Source: Oscillospiraceae bacterium (GTDB taxonomy: Bacteria; Bacillota; Clostridia; WRCU01). Taken from it: a stretch of 6,615 nt of DNA. A model generated the notes under the pieces. It searched no databases, was not told where the DNA came from, and was given only the letters and a program-made list of their open reading frames with translations. The translations under genes were made by a program, and so were the position numbers. Every line of letters begins with the position of its first letter. Position 1 is the first letter of the stretch. The stretch lies in NCBI GenBank assembly GCA_009783805.1, contig WRCU01000087.1, positions 1 through 6,615 on the forward strand, written 5' to 3'. Shown in pieces: positions 1 to 5,192 of this stretch.

Positions 1-46
1 CCACTCCTCGCAATGACACCTTTTATGCCATCCTGAGCCTATCGCC

Positions 47-107
47 CGTCATTGCGGGCGCCTTACGCCCGTCATTACGGGCGCCTTACGCCGTCATTGC
101 GAGGAGC
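47..107. repeat. Nested 22/23-bp sub-repeats, first set
   Basis: Three successive segments begin cgtcatt at 47, 70 and 92. The first two continue as (g/a)cgggcgccttacgc, and the third becomes the left arm of the palindrome (cgtcattgcgaggagc). The intervals are 23 and 22 bp. This is consistent with slippage duplication of the palindrome arm. It is too short and too irregular, and lacks unique spacers, to be a CRISPR array. Confidence 0.75.
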
Positions 108-168
108 ATTGCGACGAAGCAATCCATACAGGCGAGATTGCCGCGTCGCTAGCGCTCCTCGCAATGAC
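93..168. repeat. Complete palindromic unit (76-bp hairpin/cruciform)
   Basis: The outer arms are a perfect 15-bp inverted repeat: gtcattgcgaggagc at 93-107 and gctcctcgcaatgac at 154-168. Two inner stems continue it: gcgacg (111-116) with cgtcgc (144-149), and gcaatc (119-124) with gattgc (136-141). The inner stems are separated by a 2-nt internal loop, and an 11-nt terminal loop lies at 125-135. The structure could form a strong RNA hairpin on either strand or a DNA cruciform. The same arrangement recurs 151 bp downstream, so it is a defined element rather than chance GC-rich pairing. Confidence 0.85.
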
Positions 169-197
169 ACCCTTTATGCCATCCTGAGCCTATCGCC

Positions 198-258
198 CGT
201 CATTGCGGGCGCCTTACGCCGTCATTGCGAGGAGCCTTACGCCGTCATTGCGAGGAGC
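198..258. repeat. Nested 22/23-bp sub-repeats, second set
   Basis: Segments begin cgtcatt at 198, 220 and 243, with intervals of 22 and 23 bp, the mirror of the first set. The first segment carries the 'gcgggcgccttacgc' ending. The second carries 'gcgaggagccttacgc', which looks like a hybrid between the palindrome arm and the spacer ending. The third starts the second palindrome. The total length equals that of the first set, so the 151-bp period is kept. Confidence 0.75.
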
Positions 259-319
259 ATTGCGACGAAGCAATCCATAAAGGCGAGATTGCCGCGTCGC
301 TACCACTCCTCGCAATGAC
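244..319. repeat. Second palindromic unit, near-identical to the first
   Basis: The outer arms are gtcattgcgaggag (244-257) and ctcctcgcaatgac (306-319), a perfect 14-bp inverted repeat. The inner stems match those of the unit at 93-168. Differences are confined to the loop (cataaa for cataca) and the right shoulder (taccact for tagcgct). The partial right arm at 4-17 has the same 'ccactcctc' shoulder as this copy and not that of the middle copy, so two variants alternate. This unit lies 30 bp from the stop codon of the leftward BtrH-like gene and could act as its transcription terminator or mRNA 3'-end stabiliser; no U-tract is obvious. Confidence 0.8.
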
Positions 320-348
320 ACCCTTTATGCCATCCTGAGCCCTTCGCC

Positions 349-1320
349 CTATTCGCCCATGTCGGCCAGGGCGGCGGCGAGGGCGTCCATGGCCTCGCCG
401 TACAGGCCGGCGGCCTCCGATAGGATCGCCGCCGCCTTCGCGTTCCGGCCCGCGTCCTCCTCGGGCGCGTCCCAACCCAGCAAGGGCTTGGCTTCGGCCA
501 ACTTGGTCGCCTCGAGTTCGAACAGGCTCGCCGCCTTGGCCAGCGCGCCTTCCGCCTTCGGATACCCCGGGGCTATCCCGCGGAGGAACGGGCCCGCCTG
601 CGCGTGGGCGCTGGGATAGATGTCGGCGCAGTATGCGTCTCCGTGCCCCTTCTTCCTGGCCGGGTCGGCGAAGTCGCCGGCCCAACGCCCATAGGCCGCC
701 TTGCCCTGCAGGAACACCCATTCGCCGCCGCCTGCCTTGTCCGCGTTCTCGGGATCGTTCGCATGGCGCACGGCCTCCCTCAAGGCGGCGACCTCCGCGG
801 CCCGCCCGTCGAAGTCGGGCCGGCCCCCGCGCCCTATCACGATCGCCATGGGCCCTTGCGCCGCGAACGTGTCCAACGTGTTTTTCCAGGGCCTTTTCAC
901 GGTGCAAGCGGCGTCCCAGGGGACCTTGCCGATGAAAGCCTCCTCGGCTCGGTCATATCCGGTCACGACGTCCCACTCGCATACTTGGAAGGCGTGCCAG
1001 ACGAGCGCCGGCACCCCTGCGTCGATGGAGGCGCAGACCGCGGCCACGGCCTTGGCCAACGCACCCTCCTTGTCGGAGCCGTCGTACGGGTACTCCGTAT
1101 ACCCATATCCCAGCAACCTCAGCAGCTCACTGGGCGACATGGCCAACGTGCAGGTGGGCGCGCACGGGCATATCCCGCCGATTCGGAAGGCCGATCCCGC
1201 CAGGCCGTGCAGGTAGGCGGGCGACAGCCCCGCCCCCGTCGCGTTCAGCGCCAGACGGAGGGCCTCGAAGTTGGCCTCCCTAACCTCATGGTTTTCCACG
1301 CCTTCCAGTACCTTCGTCAT
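349..1320 (-). CDS. BtrH N-terminal-domain / C39-like family protein
   Basis: 323 aa. The start at 1320 (MTKVLEGVEN) is chosen because gaaagggga lies just upstream on the minus strand at good spacing; an upstream in-frame ATG at 1407 would add 29 unconvincing residues. The N-terminal half resembles the butirosin-biosynthesis-H N-terminal/C39-like papain-fold family: LSPAYLHGLAGSAFRIGG (residues 32-49), then a 'SIDAGVPALVWHAFQVCEWD' segment with VVTGYD (118-123) where the family has its conserved W/H and xGYD strand. The C-terminal half is alanine-rich and helical, with 'AYGRWAGDF' (209-217), similar to the helical tail of these proteins. There is no signal peptide or membrane segment, so it is probably cytosolic. 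BtrH itself is an acyltransferase acting on an acyl carrier protein, but no carrier protein or biosynthetic genes are nearby. The usual cysteine before the first helix appears to be missing ('EANFEAL', 15-21), so activity is uncertain. The family call comes from pattern memory only. Confidence 0.6.
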   Translation of the reverse strand: MTKVLEGVENHEVREANFEALRLALNATGAGLSPAYLHGLAGSAFRIGGICPCAPTCTLAMSPSELLRLLGYGYTEYPYDGSDKEGALAKAVAAVCASIDAGVPALVWHAFQVCEWDVVTGYDRAEEAFIGKVPWDAACTVKRPWKNTLDTFAAQGPMAIVIGRGGRPDFDGRAAEVAALREAVRHANDPENADKAGGGEWVFLQGKAAYGRWAGDFADPARKKGHGDAYCADIYPSAHAQAGPFLRGIAPGYPKAEGALAKAASLFELEATKLAEAKPLLGWDAPEEDAGRNAKAAAILSEAAGLYGEAMDALAAALADMGE

Positions 1321-1356
1321 ATGGTCCCCTTTCGCGGATGGGTGCCGTCTACGCCC

Positions 1357-1362
1357 ATTATA
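1357..1362 (-). promoter_or_regulatory. Candidate -10 box for the BtrH-like gene
   Basis: On the minus strand this is a perfect TATAAT, part of the self-complementary attataat at 1357-1364, in otherwise very GC-rich DNA. Transcription from it would start around 1350 and give a leader of about 30 nt before the start at 1320, with the ribosome site at about 1325-1332. No convincing -35 hexamer is seen. Because the octamer is palindromic, the plus strand also carries TATAAT at 1359-1364. Confidence 0.4.
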
Positions 1363-1413
1363 ATCCATATGGACGCCCGGCATGCCGCGGCGGCCCAGAG
1401 GCCGCATGCTCCG

Positions 1414-1442
1414 TTGCGCGGCCCGCGGCCTAGGCGTATCAT
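1414..1442 (+). promoter_or_regulatory. Candidate sigma-70-type promoter for the rubrerythrin operon
   Basis: TTGCGC at 1414-1419 is separated by exactly 17 bp from TATCAT at 1437-1442 (5 of 6 matches to TATAAT; the -35 matches in its TTG). The predicted start near 1449 gives a leader of roughly 85 nt before the rubrerythrin start, and that leader contains two GC hairpins. The prediction rests on consensus matching only. Confidence 0.4.
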
Positions 1443-1468
1443 CATATCACGTCGGGGGAGCGTAAACG

Positions 1469-1519
1469 CGGGCGGCAGGGGCCGCCCGTCTTCGCCGGTC
1501 GGGACGCCGCAAGGCGGCG
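1469..1519 (+). other. Two consecutive GC hairpins in the rubrerythrin 5' leader
   Basis: Hairpin 1 pairs cgggcggc (1469-1476) with gccgcccg (1481-1488) around an AGGG loop; all 8 bp are perfect and a G-U pair can extend it. Hairpin 2 pairs cgccgc (1505-1510) with gcggcg (1514-1519), or alternatively forms cgcc-GCAA-ggcg with a GNRA-type loop. It ends one or two bases before the GGAGG ribosome-binding site (1521-1525). The two could modulate translation or mRNA stability, or could simply reflect base composition. Confidence 0.4.
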
Positions 1520-1535
1520 GGGAGGGACGATGAGG

Positions 1536-2078
1536 ATGGCGGACCTAAAGGGCACGAAGACGGAGGCTAACCTGAGGGAGGCCTTCGCCGGTGAGAGCCA
1601 GGCGAGGAACAAGTATTCTTACTACGCATCCAAGGCGAGGAAGGACGGCTACGAGCAGATCGCCGCCATATTCGAGGAGACGGCCGCGAACGAGAGGGAG
1701 CACGCCAAGGTCTGGTTCCGGCTGCTGAGCGGCGGCGCACCGGGGGAGACGGCGGACAACCTCCAGGCGGCGGCCGAGGGCGAGAACGCGGAATGGACGT
1801 CCATGTACGCCAGGATGGCTTCGGAGGCGCGCGGGGAGGGCTTCGCCGATATCGCCGGGCTGTTCGAGGCGGTGGGGGCCATAGAGAAGGAGCACGAGGA
1901 GCGGTACCAAAAGCTGTTGGGCAACGTCAGGAACAAGACTGCGTTCGCCAGGGGGGAGAGGCGCATCTGGAAATGCCGCAACTGCGGATACATGGCCGAC
2001 GCCTCAGGCGCGCCCGATGCCTGCCCCGTCTGCTCGCACCCGAAGGCGTACTTCGAACTGAGGGCGTTCAACTATTGA
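1536..2078 (+). CDS. rbr: Rubrerythrin
   Basis: 180 aa. Non-haem diiron protein that reduces hydrogen peroxide to water in the cytoplasm of anaerobes, taking electrons from rubredoxin or NADH-linked donors. The N-terminal ferritin-like four-helix bundle (about 1-135) opens with LKGTKTEANL and carries candidate iron ligands E20, E53 and H56 (ExxH), the E83/E86 pair, and E117/H120 (second ExxH). The C-terminal rubredoxin-like domain (about 143-180) has C147-R-N-C150 and C163-P-V-C166 for a single iron. Length and domain order are those of classical rubrerythrin. GGAGG at 1521-1525 lies 10 nt before ATG 1536 and only 4 nt before an in-frame ATG at 1530. I prefer 1536, which gives the family's usual N-terminus, but 1530 is possible. 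It appears to be first in a rightward operon, 19 nt before the aldolase gene. Confidence 0.96.
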   Translation: MADLKGTKTEANLREAFAGESQARNKYSYYASKARKDGYEQIAAIFEETAANEREHAKVWFRLLSGGAPGETADNLQAAAEGENAEWTSMYARMASEARGEGFADIAGLFEAVGAIEKEHEERYQKLLGNVRNKTAFARGERRIWKCRNCGYMADASGAPDACPVCSHPKAYFELRAFNY

Positions 2079-2097
2079 CATGGTGCAAGGGCCGCAT

Positions 2098-3141
2098 ATG
2101 CGCCTGAGCCGTAGGGCTTCAGGCACGCCTCGCGGCCCGGCGGGCTTGAGGGGCGTAATACCCGTATTGCAGACGCCGTTCGGACCGGACGGGGCCGTCG
2201 ACCTCATGGGCCTGGACCGGGAGTTGGAGGCCGTCATAAACGATGGCGCGGCCGGCATAATGGTATTTGGGTACGCCACGGAATTCCCGTACCTGACCGA
2301 TGACGAACGCGAATTGATATTAGCGAGGACGGTCTCCGCCGTAAGGGGCAGGGTTCCCGTGATCGCATCGGTGACCGATATGGGCTTGGACGCGGTAGGC
2401 GAGAAGGCGGGCCTGTATGGGCGGCTCGGCGCGGACGTGATCATGCTCCTGCCGAGGAACGCGGAGAGGCCTACGCATCATGGGCCATCGGAGCCTGATG
2501 GAGAGGCGACGGACATACGCGCGAATGGATCGACTTCGGAGGCAAACCCTACGGAGGTTGATGGGATGATGGCGGGCGCAGGCCCGCCGGCGGCCGTCGC
2601 CGGGTGCGACCCGGTCAGATATGTGCGCGCCGCCGCCGAGGGGACCGGCCTGCCGCTCATGATCCAATATGCGCCGCACGTGACGGGCCTGGACATCACC
2701 CCTGAAGCGATCGCCTCGCTGTCCCCGGACAGGCTCTTTGGCGTGAAGTCGGAGGCCCCGGCCGCCTTCAACGCCGCGCTGATCGCCGCATCCGAGGGGC
2801 GTATGGCGGTATACGCCGGCAACCAGGGTTTCGGGATGGTGGATGCGCTGGATGGCGGGGTCTGCGGGGTGATGCCCGGATGCTCCAGGGTATGGGCGTA
2901 TAGGGCGATATACGACCTATATGCGGGCAAAGGGAGGGAGGCCGCCATTGAGGCGTATGGACGCTTCCTGCCTAGCCTGGAGATGCTGCACGGGAGGCAT
3001 GAGCTGTCCATGGAGAAGATTGAGCTGGTCCGTCGCGGGATATTTTCGACCGCGTTGTGCAGGCAGCCCGTGGAGGGGCCGGAGCCGAGTTGGATGGCGG
3101 AGCATGACGCCCGCCTCCGCTCGTTCCGCGGATCGATATAA
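2098..3141 (+). CDS. DapA/N-acetylneuraminate-lyase family aldolase with an insertion
   Basis: 347 aa from ATG 2098, which has aaggg six bases upstream; an in-frame ATG at 2080 lacks a ribosome site. Class I (Schiff-base) TIM-barrel aldolase family: GVIPVLQTPF (19-28) at the first strand, the catalytic-type tyrosine in MIQYAPHVTG (Y191) and the Schiff-base lysine in GVKSE (K217). These support an active lyase/aldolase or dehydratase. Two departures stand out. The GTTGE/GSTGE motif that binds the substrate carboxylate reads GYATE (58-62), losing both hydroxyl residues. About 43 hydrophilic residues (127-169) are inserted between the fourth barrel strand (ADVIMLLP) and the following helix (DPVRYVRAAAEG), making the protein longer than the usual ~290-310 aa. 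A role in lysine synthesis is therefore doubtful. It sits upstream of a UroD-like gene, perhaps in a shared catabolic pathway. Substrate unknown. Confidence 0.85.
   Translation: MRLSRRASGTPRGPAGLRGVIPVLQTPFGPDGAVDLMGLDRELEAVINDGAAGIMVFGYATEFPYLTDDERELILARTVSAVRGRVPVIASVTDMGLDAVGEKAGLYGRLGADVIMLLPRNAERPTHHGPSEPDGEATDIRANGSTSEANPTEVDGMMAGAGPPAAVAGCDPVRYVRAAAEGTGLPLMIQYAPHVTGLDITPEAIASLSPDRLFGVKSEAPAAFNAALIAASEGRMAVYAGNQGFGMVDALDGGVCGVMPGCSRVWAYRAIYDLYAGKGREAAIEAYGRFLPSLEMLHGRHELSMEKIELVRRGIFSTALCRQPVEGPEPSWMAEHDARLRSFRGSI
2476..2604 (+). other. In-frame 43-codon insertion within the aldolase gene
   Basis: Compared with the usual family layout, where about ten residues link 'LLPP' to the next helix, this gene has an extra hydrophilic segment. 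It is rich in Gly, Ser, Thr, Glu, Asp and Pro and ends in a Gly/Ala/Pro stretch. The 5' two-thirds looks less GC-rich than its flanks. It probably forms a surface loop or flap over the C-terminal face of the barrel, where the active site lies. The boundaries are estimated from family memory without an alignment. Confidence 0.55.
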
Positions 3142-3203
3142 GGTCAGCCGACAAACGAAAGGGGGGGCGTAGGCCGTCGGGCCATGGGCCGGGCATACGC
3201 TGA

Positions 3204-4184
3204 ATGAAGATGACATCCAGGGAACTGGTCAGGGCCGCGCTGGACTTCGCCGAATATGACGAGGTGCCTACCGAGAGGGACGACGTCACTTGGCCCGACA
3301 TAGCGTTCGGGACCGGCCTGCGGGGCGGCGAAGCTGCGGACCTGGCGAAGGCGGACGGCATGGACGGCAAGCGCTTCAGGGTCGACGAGTGGGGTTCGGG
3401 CTGGGTCGCGCTGGAGGATGGCGTATGCGGGGAGGTCAAGTATCCCGCCCTCGCCGATTGGGGGCGGCTCGACGGCTACAGGCCGCCGTACTCCATGCTC
3501 GCCGGCATCGACGCGTCCAGGGCGGACGCAGGCTGCGCCGCGACCGACAAGTTCGTGGTCCCGCTGTGGGGGGGCGCATACAACCTTTTTGAGAGGATGC
3601 AGCACCTGCGAGGGACGGAGTCGCTGTTCTACGACCTGGCGTACGGCGACGCGAGGGCGTATAGGCTGCGCGACATGGTGCACGAGTTCTACATGACGCA
3701 GGCGCAGATCATCGTCGCCACGGATGTGGATGGGGTCCACCTTACGGACGATTGGGGGGCGCAAGGTTCGCTCCTGATATCCCCGGAGATGTGGCGGTCC
3801 TTTTTCAAGCCATGCTACAGGGAATACTGCGAGTTGGCCCACAGGCACGGGAAGTACGTCATCATGCACTCGGACGGATATATAGCGGAGATCCTCGATG
3901 ACCTGGCGGAGATCGGGGTCAACGCGATCAACGCGCAGATTTTTTGCATGGACATAGAAGGCCTGGCCGCCCGCTACCACCACAGGCTGGCTTTCTGGGG
4001 TGAGATGGACCGACAATGGGCCCTGCCGCACGGGACGGAGGGGGATTGCCGCGAGGCCGTCCGCAGGGTCGCCGGGGCGTTCTTCAGATATGGGAGGACG
4101 GGGCTCGTAGGCCAGGTCTTCTGGGGGAAGGACATACCGGGCGGAAATATAGACGCGTGCTACGACGAATGGAAGAGGGTATGA
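3204..4184 (+). CDS. Uroporphyrinogen decarboxylase (UroD/MtaA) superfamily protein
   Basis: 326 aa. The N-terminus MTSRELVRAALDFAEYDEVP (from M3) is the typical opening of the superfamily. The core has TDDWGAQGSLLISPEMWRSF (181-200), the 'dD.g.Q..l.isP..wr.f' strand-helix motif, then YVIMHSDGYIAEILDDL (218-234) and GVNAINAQ (238-245). In MtaA/CmuA-type corrinoid methyltransferases a H-x-C motif binds zinc; here the position reads H222-S-D224, as in many uncharacterised members, so a zinc methyltransferase role is unproven. It is unlikely to be the haem enzyme HemE because no haem-synthesis genes are nearby and the N-terminal region diverges. No corrinoid protein is adjacent. The start at 3204 lacks a clear ribosome site; ATG 3210 is the alternative. 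It follows the aldolase by 62 nt and overlaps rsgA by 4 nt. Cytosolic; substrate unknown. Confidence 0.85.
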   Translation: MKMTSRELVRAALDFAEYDEVPTERDDVTWPDIAFGTGLRGGEAADLAKADGMDGKRFRVDEWGSGWVALEDGVCGEVKYPALADWGRLDGYRPPYSMLAGIDASRADAGCAATDKFVVPLWGGAYNLFERMQHLRGTESLFYDLAYGDARAYRLRDMVHEFYMTQAQIIVATDVDGVHLTDDWGAQGSLLISPEMWRSFFKPCYREYCELAHRHGKYVIMHSDGYIAEILDDLAEIGVNAINAQIFCMDIEGLAARYHHRLAFWGEMDRQWALPHGTEGDCREAVRRVAGAFFRYGRTGLVGQVFWGKDIPGGNIDACYDEWKRV

Positions 4185-5167
4185 GTTTGAGCGAAGGAAA
4201 TATGGTCGACCTAAGCGGATACGGATATGAGGGGACGGCACCCATGCCCGCCGGGCACGCCCCCGGCAGGGTAACGGAGCGTAGGGGCGCCCGCTACGCG
4301 GTGATGACCGGGATGGGTGAGGTCAAGGCCACGCTGGCGGGCGCGCTCACGCATAAGGCCGCCATACGGGCCGACCTGCCCTGCGTCGGGGACTTCGTGG
4401 CGGTCAAAGGCATCGCATCCGGGACCGCGCAGATAGCGGGGGTCCTACCGAGGAAGTCATACCTGTCGCGCTCGGATGGGTTCGGGCACGGCTACGCGCA
4501 CATAAAGGCGAACGGGGCGCAGCCCATGGCGGCGAACTTCGACTACGCGTTCATCATGACTTCCCTGAACCTCGACTTCAGCGTGGATCGGGTGCTGCGT
4601 TACGTGGCGCTGACGGTGGCGTGCGGGGGGAGGCCGGTGGTCCTGCTGACCAAGTCGGACCTGGTCGGAGACGCGCGGGATTGGGAGGCCAGGATGGGGG
4701 AGGCGGCTCCGGACTGCCCGATACATGCCGTCTCCGCCAGGACGGGTCAAGGTTTGGGCGGATTGGCAGCATACCTGCTGCCGGGGATGACCTCCATATT
4801 TTTAGGGATGTCCGGGGTGGGCAAATCTTCGCTGCTCAACGCCCTGATGGGCGATGAGGTGATGGCCGTCGCGGCGGTAAGGGAGCGCGACGACAGGGGG
4901 CGCCACAAGACCACGCATCGGGCGCTGTTCATGCTCCCTTCCGGCGGCATGGTGATAGACACGCCGGGGATGCGTGAGCTGGGCCTCACGAAGGCGGCCC
5001 GTGGGAGCGTCGGAGAGGTTTTTCGGGAGATCGCGGAGCTGACGCGGGAATGCAGGTTTGCGGACTGCAGCCACACGGTCGAGCCCGGCTGCGCGGTGCT
5101 GGCCGCATTGGGGGCGGGGACGCTGTCGCATGGCAGGTGGAAGGCGTATAAATCCATCAGCCGGTGA
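4181..5167 (+). CDS. rsgA: Ribosome small-subunit-dependent GTPase A
   Basis: 328 aa. Circularly permuted GTPase that acts late in 30S subunit assembly, in the cytoplasm. An N-terminal OB-like domain (about 28-90; PGRVTERRG, CVGDFVAV) precedes the permuted G domain. G4 is TKSD (157-160, a variant of NKxD), followed by the G5-like SAR (185-187), the P-loop GMSGVGKSS (209-217), the switch-region threonines in RHKTTHR (241-247) and G3 DTPG (260-263). The C-terminal zinc site is C291, C296, H298 and C304. The protein ends 24 residues after the last zinc cysteine, somewhat short of the helical tail of E. coli RsgA (350 aa). ATG 4181 overlaps the stop of the UroD-like gene (ATGA), suggesting translational coupling; ATG 4202, with gaagga nearby, is an alternative and matches the MVDLSGYG opening. 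The long upstream extension of this frame overlaps the UroD gene and is not coding. Confidence 0.94.
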   Translation: MSLSEGNMVDLSGYGYEGTAPMPAGHAPGRVTERRGARYAVMTGMGEVKATLAGALTHKAAIRADLPCVGDFVAVKGIASGTAQIAGVLPRKSYLSRSDGFGHGYAHIKANGAQPMAANFDYAFIMTSLNLDFSVDRVLRYVALTVACGGRPVVLLTKSDLVGDARDWEARMGEAAPDCPIHAVSARTGQGLGGLAAYLLPGMTSIFLGMSGVGKSSLLNALMGDEVMAVAAVRERDDRGRHKTTHRALFMLPSGGMVIDTPGMRELGLTKAARGSVGEVFREIAELTRECRFADCSHTVEPGCAVLAALGAGTLSHGRWKAYKSISR

Positions 5168-5169
5168 CA

Positions 5170-5189
5170 GGGGTGGCCGAAGCCGCCCC
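5170..5189. terminator. Hairpin between convergent genes, possible bidirectional terminator
   Basis: ggggtggc (5170-5177) pairs with gccgcccc (5182-5189) around a CGAA loop, an 8-bp stem with one G-U pair on the plus strand. It sits in the 25-nt gap between the rsgA stop (5165-5167) and the activase stop (5193-5195), where a shared terminator is expected. No U-tract follows on either strand, so intrinsic termination is not assured. Confidence 0.4.
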
Positions 5190-5192
5190 GGA

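Larger units (their letters stand above)
1..345. repeat. Gene-free tandem array of a 151-bp palindromic repeat
   Basis: This stretch has no credible gene. The sequence gcaatgacac recurs at 10, 161 and 312, exactly 151 bp apart, and each time is followed by a near-identical block reading tttatgccatcctgagcc. Each full unit has a long imperfect palindrome, the tatgccatcctgagcc spacer and two or three short sub-repeats beginning cgtcatt. The left unit is cut by the window edge. The third unit decays at about 345, next to the stop codon of the leftward gene. Elements of this style (gtcattgcgaggagc ... gctcctcgcaatgac) resemble the REP/MITE-like dispersed palindromes of many bacterial genomes. That they are dispersed in this genome is inferred, because only this locus is visible. 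No transposase is present, so any movement would need a partner elsewhere. Confidence 0.9.

Noticed and set aside
52..318. Open frame of 88 codons across the repeats
   Set aside because: It is made entirely of repeat sequence, has no ribosome site and resembles no protein.
1..345. CRISPR array
   Set aside because: The repeats are palindromic with a 151-bp period, and the material between them is itself repeated, with no unique spacers and no cas genes.
1380..1409. Direct/inverted GCATGC pair with a GC stem at 1390-1405 as an operator
   Set aside because: GCATGC is self-palindromic and the stem is short; in this base composition the match is not convincing, and no regulator gene is nearby.
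604..1533. Long plus-strand open frame opposite the BtrH-like gene
   Set aside because: High-GC antisense shadow; the protein is Gly/Pro/Arg-rich without motifs, and the minus-strand gene has family motifs and a ribosome site.
3184..3207. Seven-codon leader peptide whose stop overlaps the UroD-like start
   Set aside because: The G-run upstream is about 15 nt away, too far for a normal ribosome site, and so short a frame is expected by chance.
4016..4180. N-terminal extension of RsgA
   Set aside because: It overlaps the UroD-like gene in another frame and is low-complexity Arg/Gly; the family's N-terminus begins near 4181-4202.
3144..4241. Long minus-strand open frame opposite the UroD-like gene
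   Set aside because: Antisense shadow of a well-supported gene with no recognisable domain.
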